Source: Sphingobacteriales bacterium 46-32 (lineage in GTDB: Bacteria; Bacteroidota; Bacteroidia; Chitinophagales; Chitinophagaceae). Taken from it: a DNA stretch of 64,000 bases. Numbering within the stretch: position 1 is the first letter of the stretch; each line of letters starts with the position of its first letter. The notes beneath the pieces are model-generated. The model had not been told where the DNA came from. It saw nothing but the letters and a program-made list of their open reading frames with translations, and ran no database searches. Both the position numbers and the translations under genes were made by a program. Below, piece by piece: positions 25,151 to 33,121 of the stretch. The stretch covers positions 287,191 through 351,190 of the forward strand of contig MKTY01000018.1 in the NCBI GenBank assembly GCA_001898485.1. The letters are read 5' to 3'.

Positions 25151-26800
25151 TTTCACAAACGCTTCAAACTCCGCGAGACTCTTACTGCTTAAGTTAAACC
25201 GTTTTTCCAACCCGCCTTTCTGCGCAGCCAGTACGCCATAACGGATATCTTCGAACCCTTCTATGCTGTGTGCATCGGGATTGATGGAGAGTAATACATT
25301 TTTTTCGAGTGCATAGGGGATCCATTGCCAGTCGAGATCAAGGCGGCGCGGATGTGCGTTGATCTCCAGCACCACGCCATGTGCAGCACAGGCATCGATG
25401 AGCATACGATGATCTACAGGATACCCGCGGCGGCTTAACAGCAGGCGGCCGGTGGGGTGTCCGAGAATAGTGACTGCAGGATGACTTACCGCCTTTATGA
25501 GGCGCATCATGGCTTTTTCTTCGGTCATTTTCAGATTGCTGTGCACAGAAGCGATGACAAGGTCAAAGCTGGCCAGCACATCGTCTGTATAATCGAGGCT
25601 GCCATCGTTGAGGATATCACATTCGATACTTTTGAAAATGCGGAAGGGGGCCAGCTGCTGATTGAGCCGGTCAATTTCTTCGTGCTGCTGACGAATACGT
25701 TCTTCGCTCAGCCCTTTGGCATAAGCAGCTGCTTTGGAGTGATCGGAGATAACCAGGTATTCAAACCCTTTATCCATGCAGCCACGCGCCATTTCTTCGA
25801 GTGTATTGCTGCCATCGCTCCAGGTACTGTGGCTGTGTATGATGCCTTTGATATCGCCCGGTTGAATTAAATCAGGAATTGGTTTGTCTTTTGCCAGATC
25901 CAGTATGCCCGGCAATTCACGCAGGCAGGGCGGTATATGAGGCAGGCCGGCTTTTGCAAATACATCTGCTTCCGTCTTACTGCCGGCTAAAGCCTGCGGA
26001 TAACGGCTTTCAAATGCTGCAATGAAATCAGCCGAGCCAGTATGACGAAACTGCGCTTCGGCCATATTGGTCTCTCCGGTATACAGGCGCAGTTTGAGGC
26101 CATTCCTGAGTTTGTACAGCAAACTGTGTTCAGTATCTTCCAGCAACTCGGGAGGTTGCGCCGAAACAAATTTTGGTTTTACTTCCGTAGCGGGAGCCAG
26201 TACAATGTACTCCAGTTGTTCGAGTGTGAGATCCTGCCGGCGATAGGCGCCGGTAACAGCTACGTTGTTTTCTCCAAACAGTTTCCGGAGATAACCATCT
26301 ATCTGCGGAAAGAATACTTCCATTTCTGCAAACAGGAAGTGTCCCTGGTGTTGCATGTAATATTCTATTCCCTCGCGGATGTTTTGTTGTGTCTTTTCGC
26401 CGAATCCTTTAAAGCGCGTCAGCCGGTTTTCATCGCAGGCATACAGCAGTTCACCTACGGTTTCAATTTCCATTTCTTTCCAGATGGTATGGATCTTTTT
26501 GGGACCGATGCCTTTTATATGAAGCATTTCGATAACACCGGGAGGAGTGCTGGCGATAAGTTCATCCAGTACGGAGAGTTTACCCGTATCCAGCATTTCA
26601 ATCACTTTTTGTCCGATGCTGCCACTGAGTCCCCTGATGCCGGGAATGAGTTCGTGTGGCGTATCGCGAAGGGGAGTGTCGAGGTTTTCGATATGATAGG
26701 CCGCAATAGAATAGCTGCGGGTTTTGAAAGCATTTTCTCCGTGTATATCCATGAGTTTGGATAGCAGGGAAAAATTATCGGCGATCAGTGCATTATCCAT
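25142..26800 (-). CDS. PolX-type protein: helix-hairpin-helix, degenerate polymerase beta-like domain, PHP phosphoesterase
   Basis: 552 residues, close to bacterial PolX length. N-terminal HhH repeats (IPGIRGLSGSIGQKVIEML, LHIKGIGPKKI, FKGFGEKTQQNI) are followed by a nucleotidyltransferase-like region (about 160-300) and a PHP domain (about 325-552). PHP metal ligands look intact: HSHSTWSDG, ISDH, ECD, ASVHS, GHP and NPDAHS. In the polymerase part the family motif GSxRR...GDIDhh has become GAYRR...LEQLEYIV, so the two catalytic Asp are replaced by Q195 and E197, and the third (in DLR) by K236. The protein should keep phosphoesterase/exonuclease chemistry but not polymerise. A DNA-repair role is inferred. 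Confidence 0.85.
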   Translation of the reverse strand: MDNALIADNFSLLSKLMDIHGENAFKTRSYSIAAYHIENLDTPLRDTPHELIPGIRGLSGSIGQKVIEMLDTGKLSVLDELIASTPPGVIEMLHIKGIGPKKIHTIWKEMEIETVGELLYACDENRLTRFKGFGEKTQQNIREGIEYYMQHQGHFLFAEMEVFFPQIDGYLRKLFGENNVAVTGAYRRQDLTLEQLEYIVLAPATEVKPKFVSAQPPELLEDTEHSLLYKLRNGLKLRLYTGETNMAEAQFRHTGSADFIAAFESRYPQALAGSKTEADVFAKAGLPHIPPCLRELPGILDLAKDKPIPDLIQPGDIKGIIHSHSTWSDGSNTLEEMARGCMDKGFEYLVISDHSKAAAYAKGLSEERIRQQHEEIDRLNQQLAPFRIFKSIECDILNDGSLDYTDDVLASFDLVIASVHSNLKMTEEKAMMRLIKAVSHPAVTILGHPTGRLLLSRRGYPVDHRMLIDACAAHGVVLEINAHPRRLDLDWQWIPYALEKNVLLSINPDAHSIEGFEDIRYGVLAAQKGGLEKRFNLSSKSLAEFEAFVKKV

Positions 26801-26858
26801 GACTGCAAGTTATGAAGGGATTTTTTACAGGGAAAGTGGCGGAGTTGGTATAAAGAAA

Positions 26859-26881
26859 AAGTCCCGGATGAACCGGGACTT
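26859..26881 (-). terminator. Intrinsic terminator of the Lys/Ala-rich small gene
   Basis: Perfect 9-bp stem AAGTCCCGG/CCGGGACTT around a 5-nt loop. Read on the minus strand it is followed by TTTTTCTTT. It sits about 30 bp after the stop of the small gene and before the PolX-like gene. Confidence 0.85.
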
Positions 26882-26911
26882 GCTCTATTAGTTTCTGTAA
26901 GAAGAAGAAAC

Positions 26912-27022
26912 TTATTTCTTTTTAGCTGCTTTCTTCTTAGCTGCTGCTTTCTTTTTAGGAGCTGCTTTTTTAGCGGCTTTCTTGGGAGCTGCTTTTTTAG
27001 CGGCTTTTTTCTTTGTTGCCAT
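26912..27022 (-). CDS. 36-residue Lys/Ala/Pro-rich histone H1-like protein
   Basis: An ATG at 27022 opens a 36-codon frame ending at TAA (26914-26912). It encodes MATKKKAAKKAAPKK and continues entirely as Lys, Ala and two Pro, i.e. the AAKKAAPKK repeat of the histone H1 tail and chlamydial/Bordetella Hc-type proteins. It has its own terminator (26859-26881) and an upstream palindrome, which supports it as a real gene. It would be extremely basic and should bind nucleic acid. It lies just downstream of rpmA and rplU, so a link with ribosome or RNA binding is also possible. Confidence 0.75.
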   Translation of the reverse strand: MATKKKAAKKAAPKKAAKKAAPKKKAAAKKKAAKKK

Positions 27023-27058
27023 TTTTTGTGAATTTAATGTTTAGTAAAATGGGTTATC

Positions 27059-27090
27059 GGTAGTAAAAATAATAATTATTTTATACTACC
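27059..27090. promoter_or_regulatory. Palindrome between rpmA and the Lys/Ala-rich gene
   Basis: GGTAGTA followed by AAAATAAT on the left matches the complement on the right (ATTATTTTATACTACC) with a one-base bulge. It lies 36 bp upstream of the small gene's ATG and 38 bp after rpmA. It may be an operator or the terminator of the ribosomal operon. Confidence 0.45.
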
Positions 27091-27128
27091 CAAATTTTTT
27101 TCCACAAAAAAAGCAAACCGGGCAATTC

Positions 27129-27389
27129 TTAAGCTTCAGCGATGTTAACTGAAACGAAAGTTTTGTTGTTTCTTCCTTTACGGAATTCAACAACACCGTC
27201 ATTGAGTGCGAACAGGGTAAAGTCTTTACCTACGCCTACATTTTTACCGGGATGGTATTCTGTACCGCGCTGGCGAACGATAATATTGCCGGCCACAGCA
27301 GGCTGACCACCGAAGATCTTAACGCCAAGACGTTTGCTCTGTGAGTCGCGACCGTTCTTTACACTACCTTCACCTTTCTTATGTGCCAT
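27129..27389 (-). CDS. rpmA: Ribosomal protein bL27
   Basis: 86 residues. The conserved N-terminus reaches [20 protein letters not shown], and [20 protein letters not shown] and [18 protein letters not shown] are the family core. It begins directly with MAHKKG, so no N-terminal extension needs cleavage. It is a 50S subunit protein near the peptidyl transferase centre. It sits 60 bp after rplU in the standard rplU-rpmA order. Confidence 0.98.
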   Translation of the reverse strand: MAHKKGEGSVKNGRDSQSKRLGVKIFGGQPAVAGNIIVRQRGTEYHPGKNVGVGKDFTLFALNDGVVEFRKGRNNKTFVSVNIAEA

Positions 27390-27449
27390 GATATAGAATT
27401 TTTATAATGGTATACTTAAAACTTATTACTTAACACTTAACCCGTATGA

Positions 27450-27749
27450 TTAAGCGATGCTGGTCACTTTGATCTGAGTATAAGCTGTACGGTGACCTTT
27501 CTTTTTGTGAAAACCTTTTCTGCGTTTTTGCTTGTAAGCAATCACAGTGTCGCCTTTTACATGATCCAGGATCTCTGCCTGAACTTTTGTATTAACAACA
27601 GAGCCTACGCTCAGTTTGCCACCAGCGTCTGCCAGCAGTACTTCCAGTTCTACTTTATCGCCCGCTTTACCATCGAGGTGGGGAACATACAAAGTCTGAT
27701 TTTCTTCCACTTTGAACTGTTGGCCGGCTACTTTTATTACAGCTATCAT
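27450..27749 (-). CDS. rplU: Ribosomal protein bL21
   Basis: 99 residues starting MIAVIKVAGQQFKVEENQ, the standard bL21 opening, and containing KQKRRKGFHKKKGHRTAYTQ near the C-terminus. It binds 23S rRNA in the large subunit. It is the first gene of the rplU-rpmA pair; a clear Bacteroidota promoter lies 18 bp upstream. Confidence 0.98.
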   Translation of the reverse strand: MIAVIKVAGQQFKVEENQTLYVPHLDGKAGDKVELEVLLADAGGKLSVGSVVNTKVQAEILDHVKGDTVIAYKQKRRKGFHKKKGHRTAYTQIKVTSIA

Positions 27750-27767
27750 AATCTAAAATTAGGGATG

Positions 27768-27775
27768 CAAAGGTA
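27768..27775 (-). promoter_or_regulatory. -7 element of the rplU-rpmA promoter
   Basis: On the minus strand the sequence TACCTTTG matches the Bacteroidota -7 consensus TAnnTTTG exactly. A TTG lies 15 bp upstream of it, matching the -33 element. The start codon of rplU is 18 bp further on. Confidence 0.7.
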
Positions 27776-27854
27776 AGGGGAATTTTTCAACCCGCAAACG
27801 GGAAATCCAAGTTTTATATAAGCTAAAATAACCCGCTTATGCCGGGGCATGCTT

Positions 27855-27862
27855 TATCTTTG
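27855..27862 (+). promoter_or_regulatory. -7 element upstream of the GH3-auxin family gene
   Basis: TATCTTTG matches TAnnTTTG exactly. It lies 98 bp upstream of the gene, and the leader includes a hairpin with CCCCC/GGGGG arms near 27880. Confidence 0.55.
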
Positions 27863-27960
27863 TTATTCGGCCCTGGCCACCCCCTTTTGGAGGGGGACAA
27901 AACCGGGGGCGAAATTAGCCAGTTTTTTTCATTTTCCGCAACGGATCAAAACGTTAGAAC

Positions 27961-29457
27961 TTGAAAATCAAATCGTTTTTAGCAAAGCCATTTGCTTCAT
28001 ATATATATAAAGGTATTCGCAAAGGCATGGCCACCGCTGTGGCCGACCAGGAGGCAATCCTGAAGCAGCTCATCAAAGTAGGGCAAAAAACAGAGTTCGG
28101 AAAACAGTCCCGCCTCGACCAGGTAAATAGTTATGAGGAGTATAACCAGGCCGTGGCCATCAGGGATTATGAGCAACTGCGCCCTTTTATCGACCTTATC
28201 AAGGAAGGACGGCATAATGTGCTCTGGAAGGGACGTCCTATCTATTTTGCCAAAACCTCCGGTACAACCAGCGGCACCAAATATATTCCTATTACAAAGG
28301 ATTCTATTGGTAATCATATAGATACAGCTCGCAATGCGCTGCTTTGCTACATGGCCGAAACCGGTAATACCGCTTTTGCCAACGGCAAAATGATCTTCCT
28401 GTCGGGTTCACCTGTGCTGGAGCGGGTGGGAGGAATACCTACCGGCCGGCTCAGCGGTATCGTTAACCACCATGTGCCCCGCTACCTGCGTACCAATCAG
28501 TTGCCTTCTTATGAAACCAATTGTATCGAAGACTGGGAAACCAAGCTGGGGCGTATTGTGGACGAAACCATCAATAAGGATATGACCCTTATCAGTGGTA
28601 TTCCGCCATGGATGCAGATGTATTTTGATGAACTGGTTCGCCGTAAGGGCAAATCCGTTTCCGAAATATTCCCTCATTTCAGTGTAATGGTACAGGGCGG
28701 GGTCAATTTTGAACCCTATAAGTCTAAATTATTCGAAAGCATCGGTAAGAAAATTGATACTATTGAGCTGTTTCCTGCCAGTGAAGGCTTTATGGCCTTC
28801 CAGGATTCGCAGTCTGCCGAAGGGTTATTGCTCAATACCAACAGTGGCATCTTCTTCGAGTTTGTGCCCGCCGGAGAAATTTTCAATGAAAATCCAACCC
28901 GCCTTTCGCTCAAAGATGTGAAAGTAGGAGAGAATTATGCATTGATCATTAACAGCAATGCCGGTCTCTGGGGATATAACCTGGGTGATACCGTGAAATT
29001 TGTTTCTACCAACCCCTACCGGCTCGTGGTAACCGGCCGCACCAAGCATTTTATTTCTGCCTTTGGCGAGCATGTAATTGGCGAAGAAGTCGAGTACAGC
29101 ATGCTCAAGACGGCTGCCGAAGAGAATGTACGGATCACCGAATTTACCGTAGCTCCCTTTGTGAGTGAAGGAGAAGGTAAATCCTATCACGAATGGTTTG
29201 TAGAGTTTGAAAACAGGCCCGAGGATATGCAGCGGTTTGCGCGCAAGCTGGAAGAAAACCTGCGTGATAAAAACGTGTATTATGATGATCTCATAACCGG
29301 TAATATATTGCGTCCGCTTAAACTCACAGCAGTGAAAAAGAATGGTTTTATCGATTACATGAAATCAATCGGTAAATTGGGTGGACAAAATAAAGTACCC
29401 CGCCTCAGCAATGACCGCAAAATTGCGGATGAACTGGTGCGGTGGACCGAAAACTAA
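27961..29457 (+). CDS. GH3 auxin-responsive promoter family protein (acyl-adenylate-forming amidosynthetase-like)
   Basis: 498 residues starting with TTG at 27961; the next Met (28027) would remove the conserved opening KIKSFLAKPFASYIYKG. Motifs of the family are AKTSGTTSGTKYIPIT (P-loop-like ATP site), ELFPASEGFMAFQD, GLWGYNLGDTVKF and VTGRTKHFISAFGEHV. In plants these enzymes join amino acids to acyl acids such as jasmonate or auxin; in Bacteroidota the substrate is unknown. It is cytoplasmic and 39 bp upstream of dxr, probably in one operon. It is unrelated to glycoside hydrolase family 3 despite the name. Confidence 0.9.
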   Translation: MKIKSFLAKPFASYIYKGIRKGMATAVADQEAILKQLIKVGQKTEFGKQSRLDQVNSYEEYNQAVAIRDYEQLRPFIDLIKEGRHNVLWKGRPIYFAKTSGTTSGTKYIPITKDSIGNHIDTARNALLCYMAETGNTAFANGKMIFLSGSPVLERVGGIPTGRLSGIVNHHVPRYLRTNQLPSYETNCIEDWETKLGRIVDETINKDMTLISGIPPWMQMYFDELVRRKGKSVSEIFPHFSVMVQGGVNFEPYKSKLFESIGKKIDTIELFPASEGFMAFQDSQSAEGLLLNTNSGIFFEFVPAGEIFNENPTRLSLKDVKVGENYALIINSNAGLWGYNLGDTVKFVSTNPYRLVVTGRTKHFISAFGEHVIGEEVEYSMLKTAAEENVRITEFTVAPFVSEGEGKSYHEWFVEFENRPEDMQRFARKLEENLRDKNVYYDDLITGNILRPLKLTAVKKNGFIDYMKSIGKLGGQNKVPRLSNDRKIADELVRWTEN

Positions 29458-29496
29458 GACTGCTTTTCATTTATCATAGCGAACAGACGGAAATCC

Positions 29497-30699
29497 ATGA
29501 ATGAAAAACATACATCCCATCAATCAGCAGGTGCGCCTCATGGACATTTGCGGCGGATAGCCATTTTTGGCTCCACCGGCTCTATTGGCACACAGGCGCT
29601 CGAAGTGATTGCTGCCAACCCCGACCGTTTTACGGCCGAGGTTCTTACTGCGCAAAGTAATGATGCCCTGCTGATACAGCAGGCAAAGCAGTTTAATCCC
29701 AATATCGTTGTTATCGGCGACGACAAAAAGTATCAGAAGGTAAAAGAGGCATTGTCCGGCACAGATGTCAAAGTATTTGCCGGCGCAGCTGCACTCGAGG
29801 AAGTGGCCGCTATGGACTGCTATGACCTGATGCTGGCAGCCATTGTGGGGTATGCCGGACTGCGTCCCACACTCAAAGCGATCCGCACAGGCAAACCCGT
29901 AGCACTGGCCAATAAGGAAACACTGGTGGTAGCGGGCGACATCGTGATGCAGGAAGCATTGAACCACCGTGTGCCGGTGATACCTGTAGACTCCGAACAC
30001 AGCGCCATCTTTCAATGCCTGGTAGGTGAAACACGCAACAAGATCGAAAAGATCGTGCTCACCGCTTCGGGTGGCCCATTCCTTGGGCGCAAACCCAACT
30101 ACCTGGTCAACGTAAAACGCGAGCATGCCCTGCAGCATCCCAACTGGAGTATGGGGGCTAAAATATCGATCGACAGTGCCACCCTTATGAATAAGGGCCT
30201 GGAAATGATCGAGGCCAAATGGTTATTCAACCTCAAACCCGATCAGATACAGGTGGTGGTACATCCGCAAAGTATTATTCATAGCATGGTGCAGTTTGAG
30301 GATGGCAGTATTAAAGCGCAAATGGGGCTGCCCGATATGAAACTACCTATTCAGTATGCCCTGGCTTTTCCGCGGCGGATTGCCAATAATTTCCCCCGGT
30401 TCGATTTCCGCAAATACAATACACTCACTTTCGAAGAACCTGACCTGCGCACCTTCCGTAATCTGGCCCTGGCCATCGAGGCCCTCGAAAAAGGAGGCAA
30501 CCTGCCGGCAGTGATGAATGCGGCCAACGAAATTGCGGTCTATGCCTTCCTCCGCAACCGTGTCAACTTCCTGGATATGACGGATGTGATTGAAAAGGTG
30601 ATGCATAAAGTCCCTTTCATAGCCACGCCCACACTCGAAGAATATTTTGAAAGTGATGGCGAAGCGAGGAGTTATGCGGCGGATATTATAAAGCTCTAG
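29497..30699 (+). CDS. dxr: 1-deoxy-D-xylulose 5-phosphate reductoisomerase
   Basis: 400 residues. The NADPH site is IFGSTGSIGTQALEVI (residues about 24-39), and NKETLVVAG, PVDSEHSAIFQ and LTASGGPF are the substrate and metal-binding motifs. The C-terminal helical domain is complete. It converts DXP to MEP in the non-mevalonate isoprenoid pathway. About 15 extra residues precede the core at the N-terminus. It is followed by an AT-rich repeat and then by rseP. Confidence 0.97.
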   Translation: MNEKHTSHQSAGAPHGHLRRIAIFGSTGSIGTQALEVIAANPDRFTAEVLTAQSNDALLIQQAKQFNPNIVVIGDDKKYQKVKEALSGTDVKVFAGAAALEEVAAMDCYDLMLAAIVGYAGLRPTLKAIRTGKPVALANKETLVVAGDIVMQEALNHRVPVIPVDSEHSAIFQCLVGETRNKIEKIVLTASGGPFLGRKPNYLVNVKREHALQHPNWSMGAKISIDSATLMNKGLEMIEAKWLFNLKPDQIQVVVHPQSIIHSMVQFEDGSIKAQMGLPDMKLPIQYALAFPRRIANNFPRFDFRKYNTLTFEEPDLRTFRNLALAIEALEKGGNLPAVMNAANEIAVYAFLRNRVNFLDMTDVIEKVMHKVPFIATPTLEEYFESDGEARSYAADIIKL

Positions 30700-30708
30700 G
30701 TGATCGGT

Positions 30709-30769
30709 TAAAAGGTATAAGGGTTTAAAAGTATAAAGGGTTTAAAGAGTTTAAAGAGTATAAAGGGCG
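30709..30769. repeat. AT-rich intergenic repeat tract, copy 6
   Basis: Tandem TTTAAAAG, TATAAAGGG, TTTAAAGAG and TATAAAGGG units follow the dxr stop. The rest of the 260-bp gap to rseP (30770-30959) is pyrimidine-rich and shows no ORF or clear promoter. Confidence 0.8.
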
Positions 30770-30959
30770 GGATATGTAACTACCGGCCACCGACAGCCGA
30801 CCACTGTTTCCTACCTTTCACCCTCTACCTTCCACCTCACCTAAAACTTATTACTTACAACTTTTAACTCCTCTCTTTCGTATATTTCTGGCTTTTAGCT
30901 GATATTTGCGGTTTCCCGGGCCCTGCAGCGGTTTTCGGGGCGACCATTAAACGAAACGA

Positions 30960-32348
30960 ATGACATCATTGTTATTAAAAATAGATTGGGCCGGAGGGGC
31001 TGTGCAGGCCGGACAGTTATTGCTTGCTTTGTCGATCCTGATCATCCTGCATGAGTTTGGGCATTATATCACAGCCCGCTGGTTTGGCTGCCGCGTAGAA
31101 AAATTCTTCCTCTTTTTTGATCCCTGGTTTGCCCTGGTAAAAAAGAAGGTGGGCGATACTGTGTATGGTATTGGCTGGCTGCCGTTGGGTGGTTATGTGA
31201 AAATATCCGGCATGATCGATGAGAGTATGGATAAGGAAGCCATGAAGCAGCCTCCCAAACCCTACGAGTTCAGGAGTAAGCCGGCCTGGCAACGCCTGAT
31301 TATCATGCTGGGCGGTATCATTATGAATGTGCTGGTGGCGTTTATTATTTATGCGTTTGTACTCATGATATGGGGTGAGAAGAAAGTGCCGTCAGACTCT
31401 CTTAAATATGGTATTGCCGTGGCAGATAGCAGTGTGCTGTACGAGATAGGGTTGAGGTCTGGTGATAAGATCATTGCCATTGACGGAGAACCTGCCAATG
31501 ATTTTGAGAAAATTTTGCGGCGAATGATCGTGTCTGAAGATACATGGACGATTGAGCGAAATGGTCAAACGCTTGAGCTGAAAATACCCCAGAACCTCAT
31601 AGGTAAATTAATCGAGAGCAAGCGGAATGGGCGAATCAGCCTGATTGAACCACGTATCCCTACTATCGCGAAATATATGCCGGATAGTTCGAATGCGTAC
31701 AAAGGAGGTCTCAGGGTAGGTGATCGGATTGTGGCTATTGATTCCGTCAAAACCGACTACTTCGATGAATTGCGTTCACAACTGGAACGGAAAAAAGATA
31801 AAGATGTGAATGTAACTGTCATGCGCAATGGAGCTCCGCTGCAACTGACGGTACATGCGGATAATAACGGATTGCTGGGTTTCATTCCATACGGGAAAGG
31901 CGATTTTACGGAGATGGACAGCCTTGGCTGGGTGAAATTAAATGTGACTAAATACGGATTTTTCCCTGCCTTTCCTGCCGGAGTACGTAAAACCGGTGAA
32001 GAACTGGTTTATTATATTGAGCAGTTTAAAAAGATCCTCAATCCCAAGACAGAGGGCTATAAAGGATTGGGTGGATTCAAAGGTATAGGAAGCAACTTTT
32101 CTAAAATCTGGCACTGGGAGTCGTTCTGGACTTTTACCGCCTTTTTGTCGATCATCCTGGCCTTTATGAACCTGTTGCCCATTCCGGCACTGGATGGCGG
32201 CCACGTGATGTTCACGCTCTATGAAATGATCAGCGGCCGAAAGCCCAATGAAAAATTCCTGGAATATGCACAGATCGTTGGCATGATTTTGTTGCTGGGT
32301 CTGATGTTGTATGCCAATGGGAATGATTGGTTTGGCTGGGGGAGATAG
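30960..32348 (+). CDS. rseP: Site-2 protease RseP (RIP metalloprotease)
   Basis: 462 residues. The zinc motif is HEFGH in the first membrane helix (ILIILHEFGHYITARWFG). Two PDZ domains follow (around IAVADSSVLYEIGLRSGDKI and SNAYKGGLRVGDRIVAIDSV). The C-terminal membrane part has LPIPALDGGHVMF, the NPDG-like motif that supplies the third zinc ligand. Family members cleave membrane-bound anti-sigma factors and leftover signal peptides. The arrangement dxr then rseP is common in Bacteroidota. The protein is full length. Confidence 0.96.
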   Translation: MTSLLLKIDWAGGAVQAGQLLLALSILIILHEFGHYITARWFGCRVEKFFLFFDPWFALVKKKVGDTVYGIGWLPLGGYVKISGMIDESMDKEAMKQPPKPYEFRSKPAWQRLIIMLGGIIMNVLVAFIIYAFVLMIWGEKKVPSDSLKYGIAVADSSVLYEIGLRSGDKIIAIDGEPANDFEKILRRMIVSEDTWTIERNGQTLELKIPQNLIGKLIESKRNGRISLIEPRIPTIAKYMPDSSNAYKGGLRVGDRIVAIDSVKTDYFDELRSQLERKKDKDVNVTVMRNGAPLQLTVHADNNGLLGFIPYGKGDFTEMDSLGWVKLNVTKYGFFPAFPAGVRKTGEELVYYIEQFKKILNPKTEGYKGLGGFKGIGSNFSKIWHWESFWTFTAFLSIILAFMNLLPIPALDGGHVMFTLYEMISGRKPNEKFLEYAQIVGMILLLGLMLYANGNDWFGWGR

Positions 32349-32400
32349 ACAAGGTATAAGGTCAATGGCAAAAAGTGGAAGGTGGAATGAGGATAGAATA

Positions 32401-32428
32401 TTGTTTTACCAATCGCCTTTAACCTTTG
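32401..32428 (+). promoter_or_regulatory. tmRNA promoter
   Basis: TTG (32401-32403) and AACCTTTG (32421-32428) resemble the Bacteroidota -33 and -7 elements with a 17-bp gap. The first G of tmRNA follows 9 bp later, as expected for a transcription start. Confidence 0.6.
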
Positions 32429-32437
32429 ACCATAAAC

Positions 32438-32807
32438 GGGGCTGTACCGGTTTTGACAGCATAGGTCTTTGAAAGTGTAAGCATGCCGTGCGTTGGATAA
32501 TTAGCACGTAAATCTGAATATTCAAACATTAAATGGCAATACTCAGTATGCCATGGCTGCCTAATCAGTGATTAGTTAGTCATTTGGGCCGCCGGGCCGG
32601 TTGTTCTGTTACCATGCCCCGCCGCCGACTCAAAAACAAAACAGGATGCTGCTGCTGAAGGCTGTGACAGTAGCATAAGACTATCCAGCTAAGCAATAAA
32701 TTGGTTTGTTCATTTCCGGTTTATTGCCGACAAGCAATAATGAAATAAGCATGTAGAAAGCTTTTGGAGAATATGTTTGGACGCGGGTTCGAATCCCGCC
32801 AGCTCCA
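32438..32807 (+). ncRNA. ssrA: Transfer-messenger RNA (tmRNA), tag GNTQYAMAA
   Basis: The 5' end GGGGCTGTACCGGTTTTGAC and the 3' end GGGTTCGAATCCCGCCAGCT plus CCA-discriminator form the tRNA-like domain: GGGGCTG (32438-32444) pairs with CAGCTCC (32800-32806), and the T arm is GCGGGTTCGAATCCCGC. CCA is not encoded. The mRNA-like part contains GGC AAT ACT CAG TAT GCC ATG GCT GCC TAA, giving a tag GNTQYAMAA, an unusual variant of the Bacteroidota GENNYALAA-type tag. tmRNA with SmpB rescues stalled ribosomes. The resume codon is inferred from alignment to known tags, not proven. Confidence 0.93.
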
Positions 32808-32811
32808 CGAA

Positions 32812-32843
32812 GGGGATGATCAGGTTTGATCGTCCCCTTTTTT
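32812..32843 (+). terminator. tmRNA terminator
   Basis: GGGGATGATC (32812-32821) pairs over 10 bp with GATCGTCCCC (32828-32837), loop of 6 nt, then six T. A near copy of the stretch 32803-32847 occurs at 34911-34957. Confidence 0.88.
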
Positions 32844-32948
32844 GTTTTCATTCAGTTCTAAGAGACCGCACGCTCATGTTGGGATTGAACAGAGAATGGA
32901 TTAAAAAACAAGGTGACTTCTTTGTAGAATCTCCCATCAATTTTTTGA

Positions 32949-33098
32949 CTTCGATTATCTGATATCTCCGAAAATATCAGGGTGGAGAATAGGCGCTCGT
33001 TGGCCGACTATGTTAATTCCGCATTTTTTAAGAAGATAACAGGGGTGTTTAAAACGAAATACAGTACCCAAAAAACAACTAACTTTCTCTCGTATTAA
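32949..33098 (+). pseudogene. Possible remnant of an AraC-type C-terminus
   Basis: This open fragment without a start reads SLADYVNSAFFKKITGVF near 32997-33050, resembling the second helix-turn-helix end of AraC regulators (FKKITGxxPxxYR). Upstream helices are missing or scrambled. The resemblance is short and the call is tentative. Confidence 0.25.
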
Positions 33099-33121
33099 AC
33101 CGAAGTCAATGAGCAAATGAC

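Noticed and set aside
32780..32807. A separate tRNA gene suggested by GGTTCGAATCC
   Set aside because: The T arm and acceptor strand pair with the tmRNA 5' end at 32438; there is no tRNA-sized upstream half.
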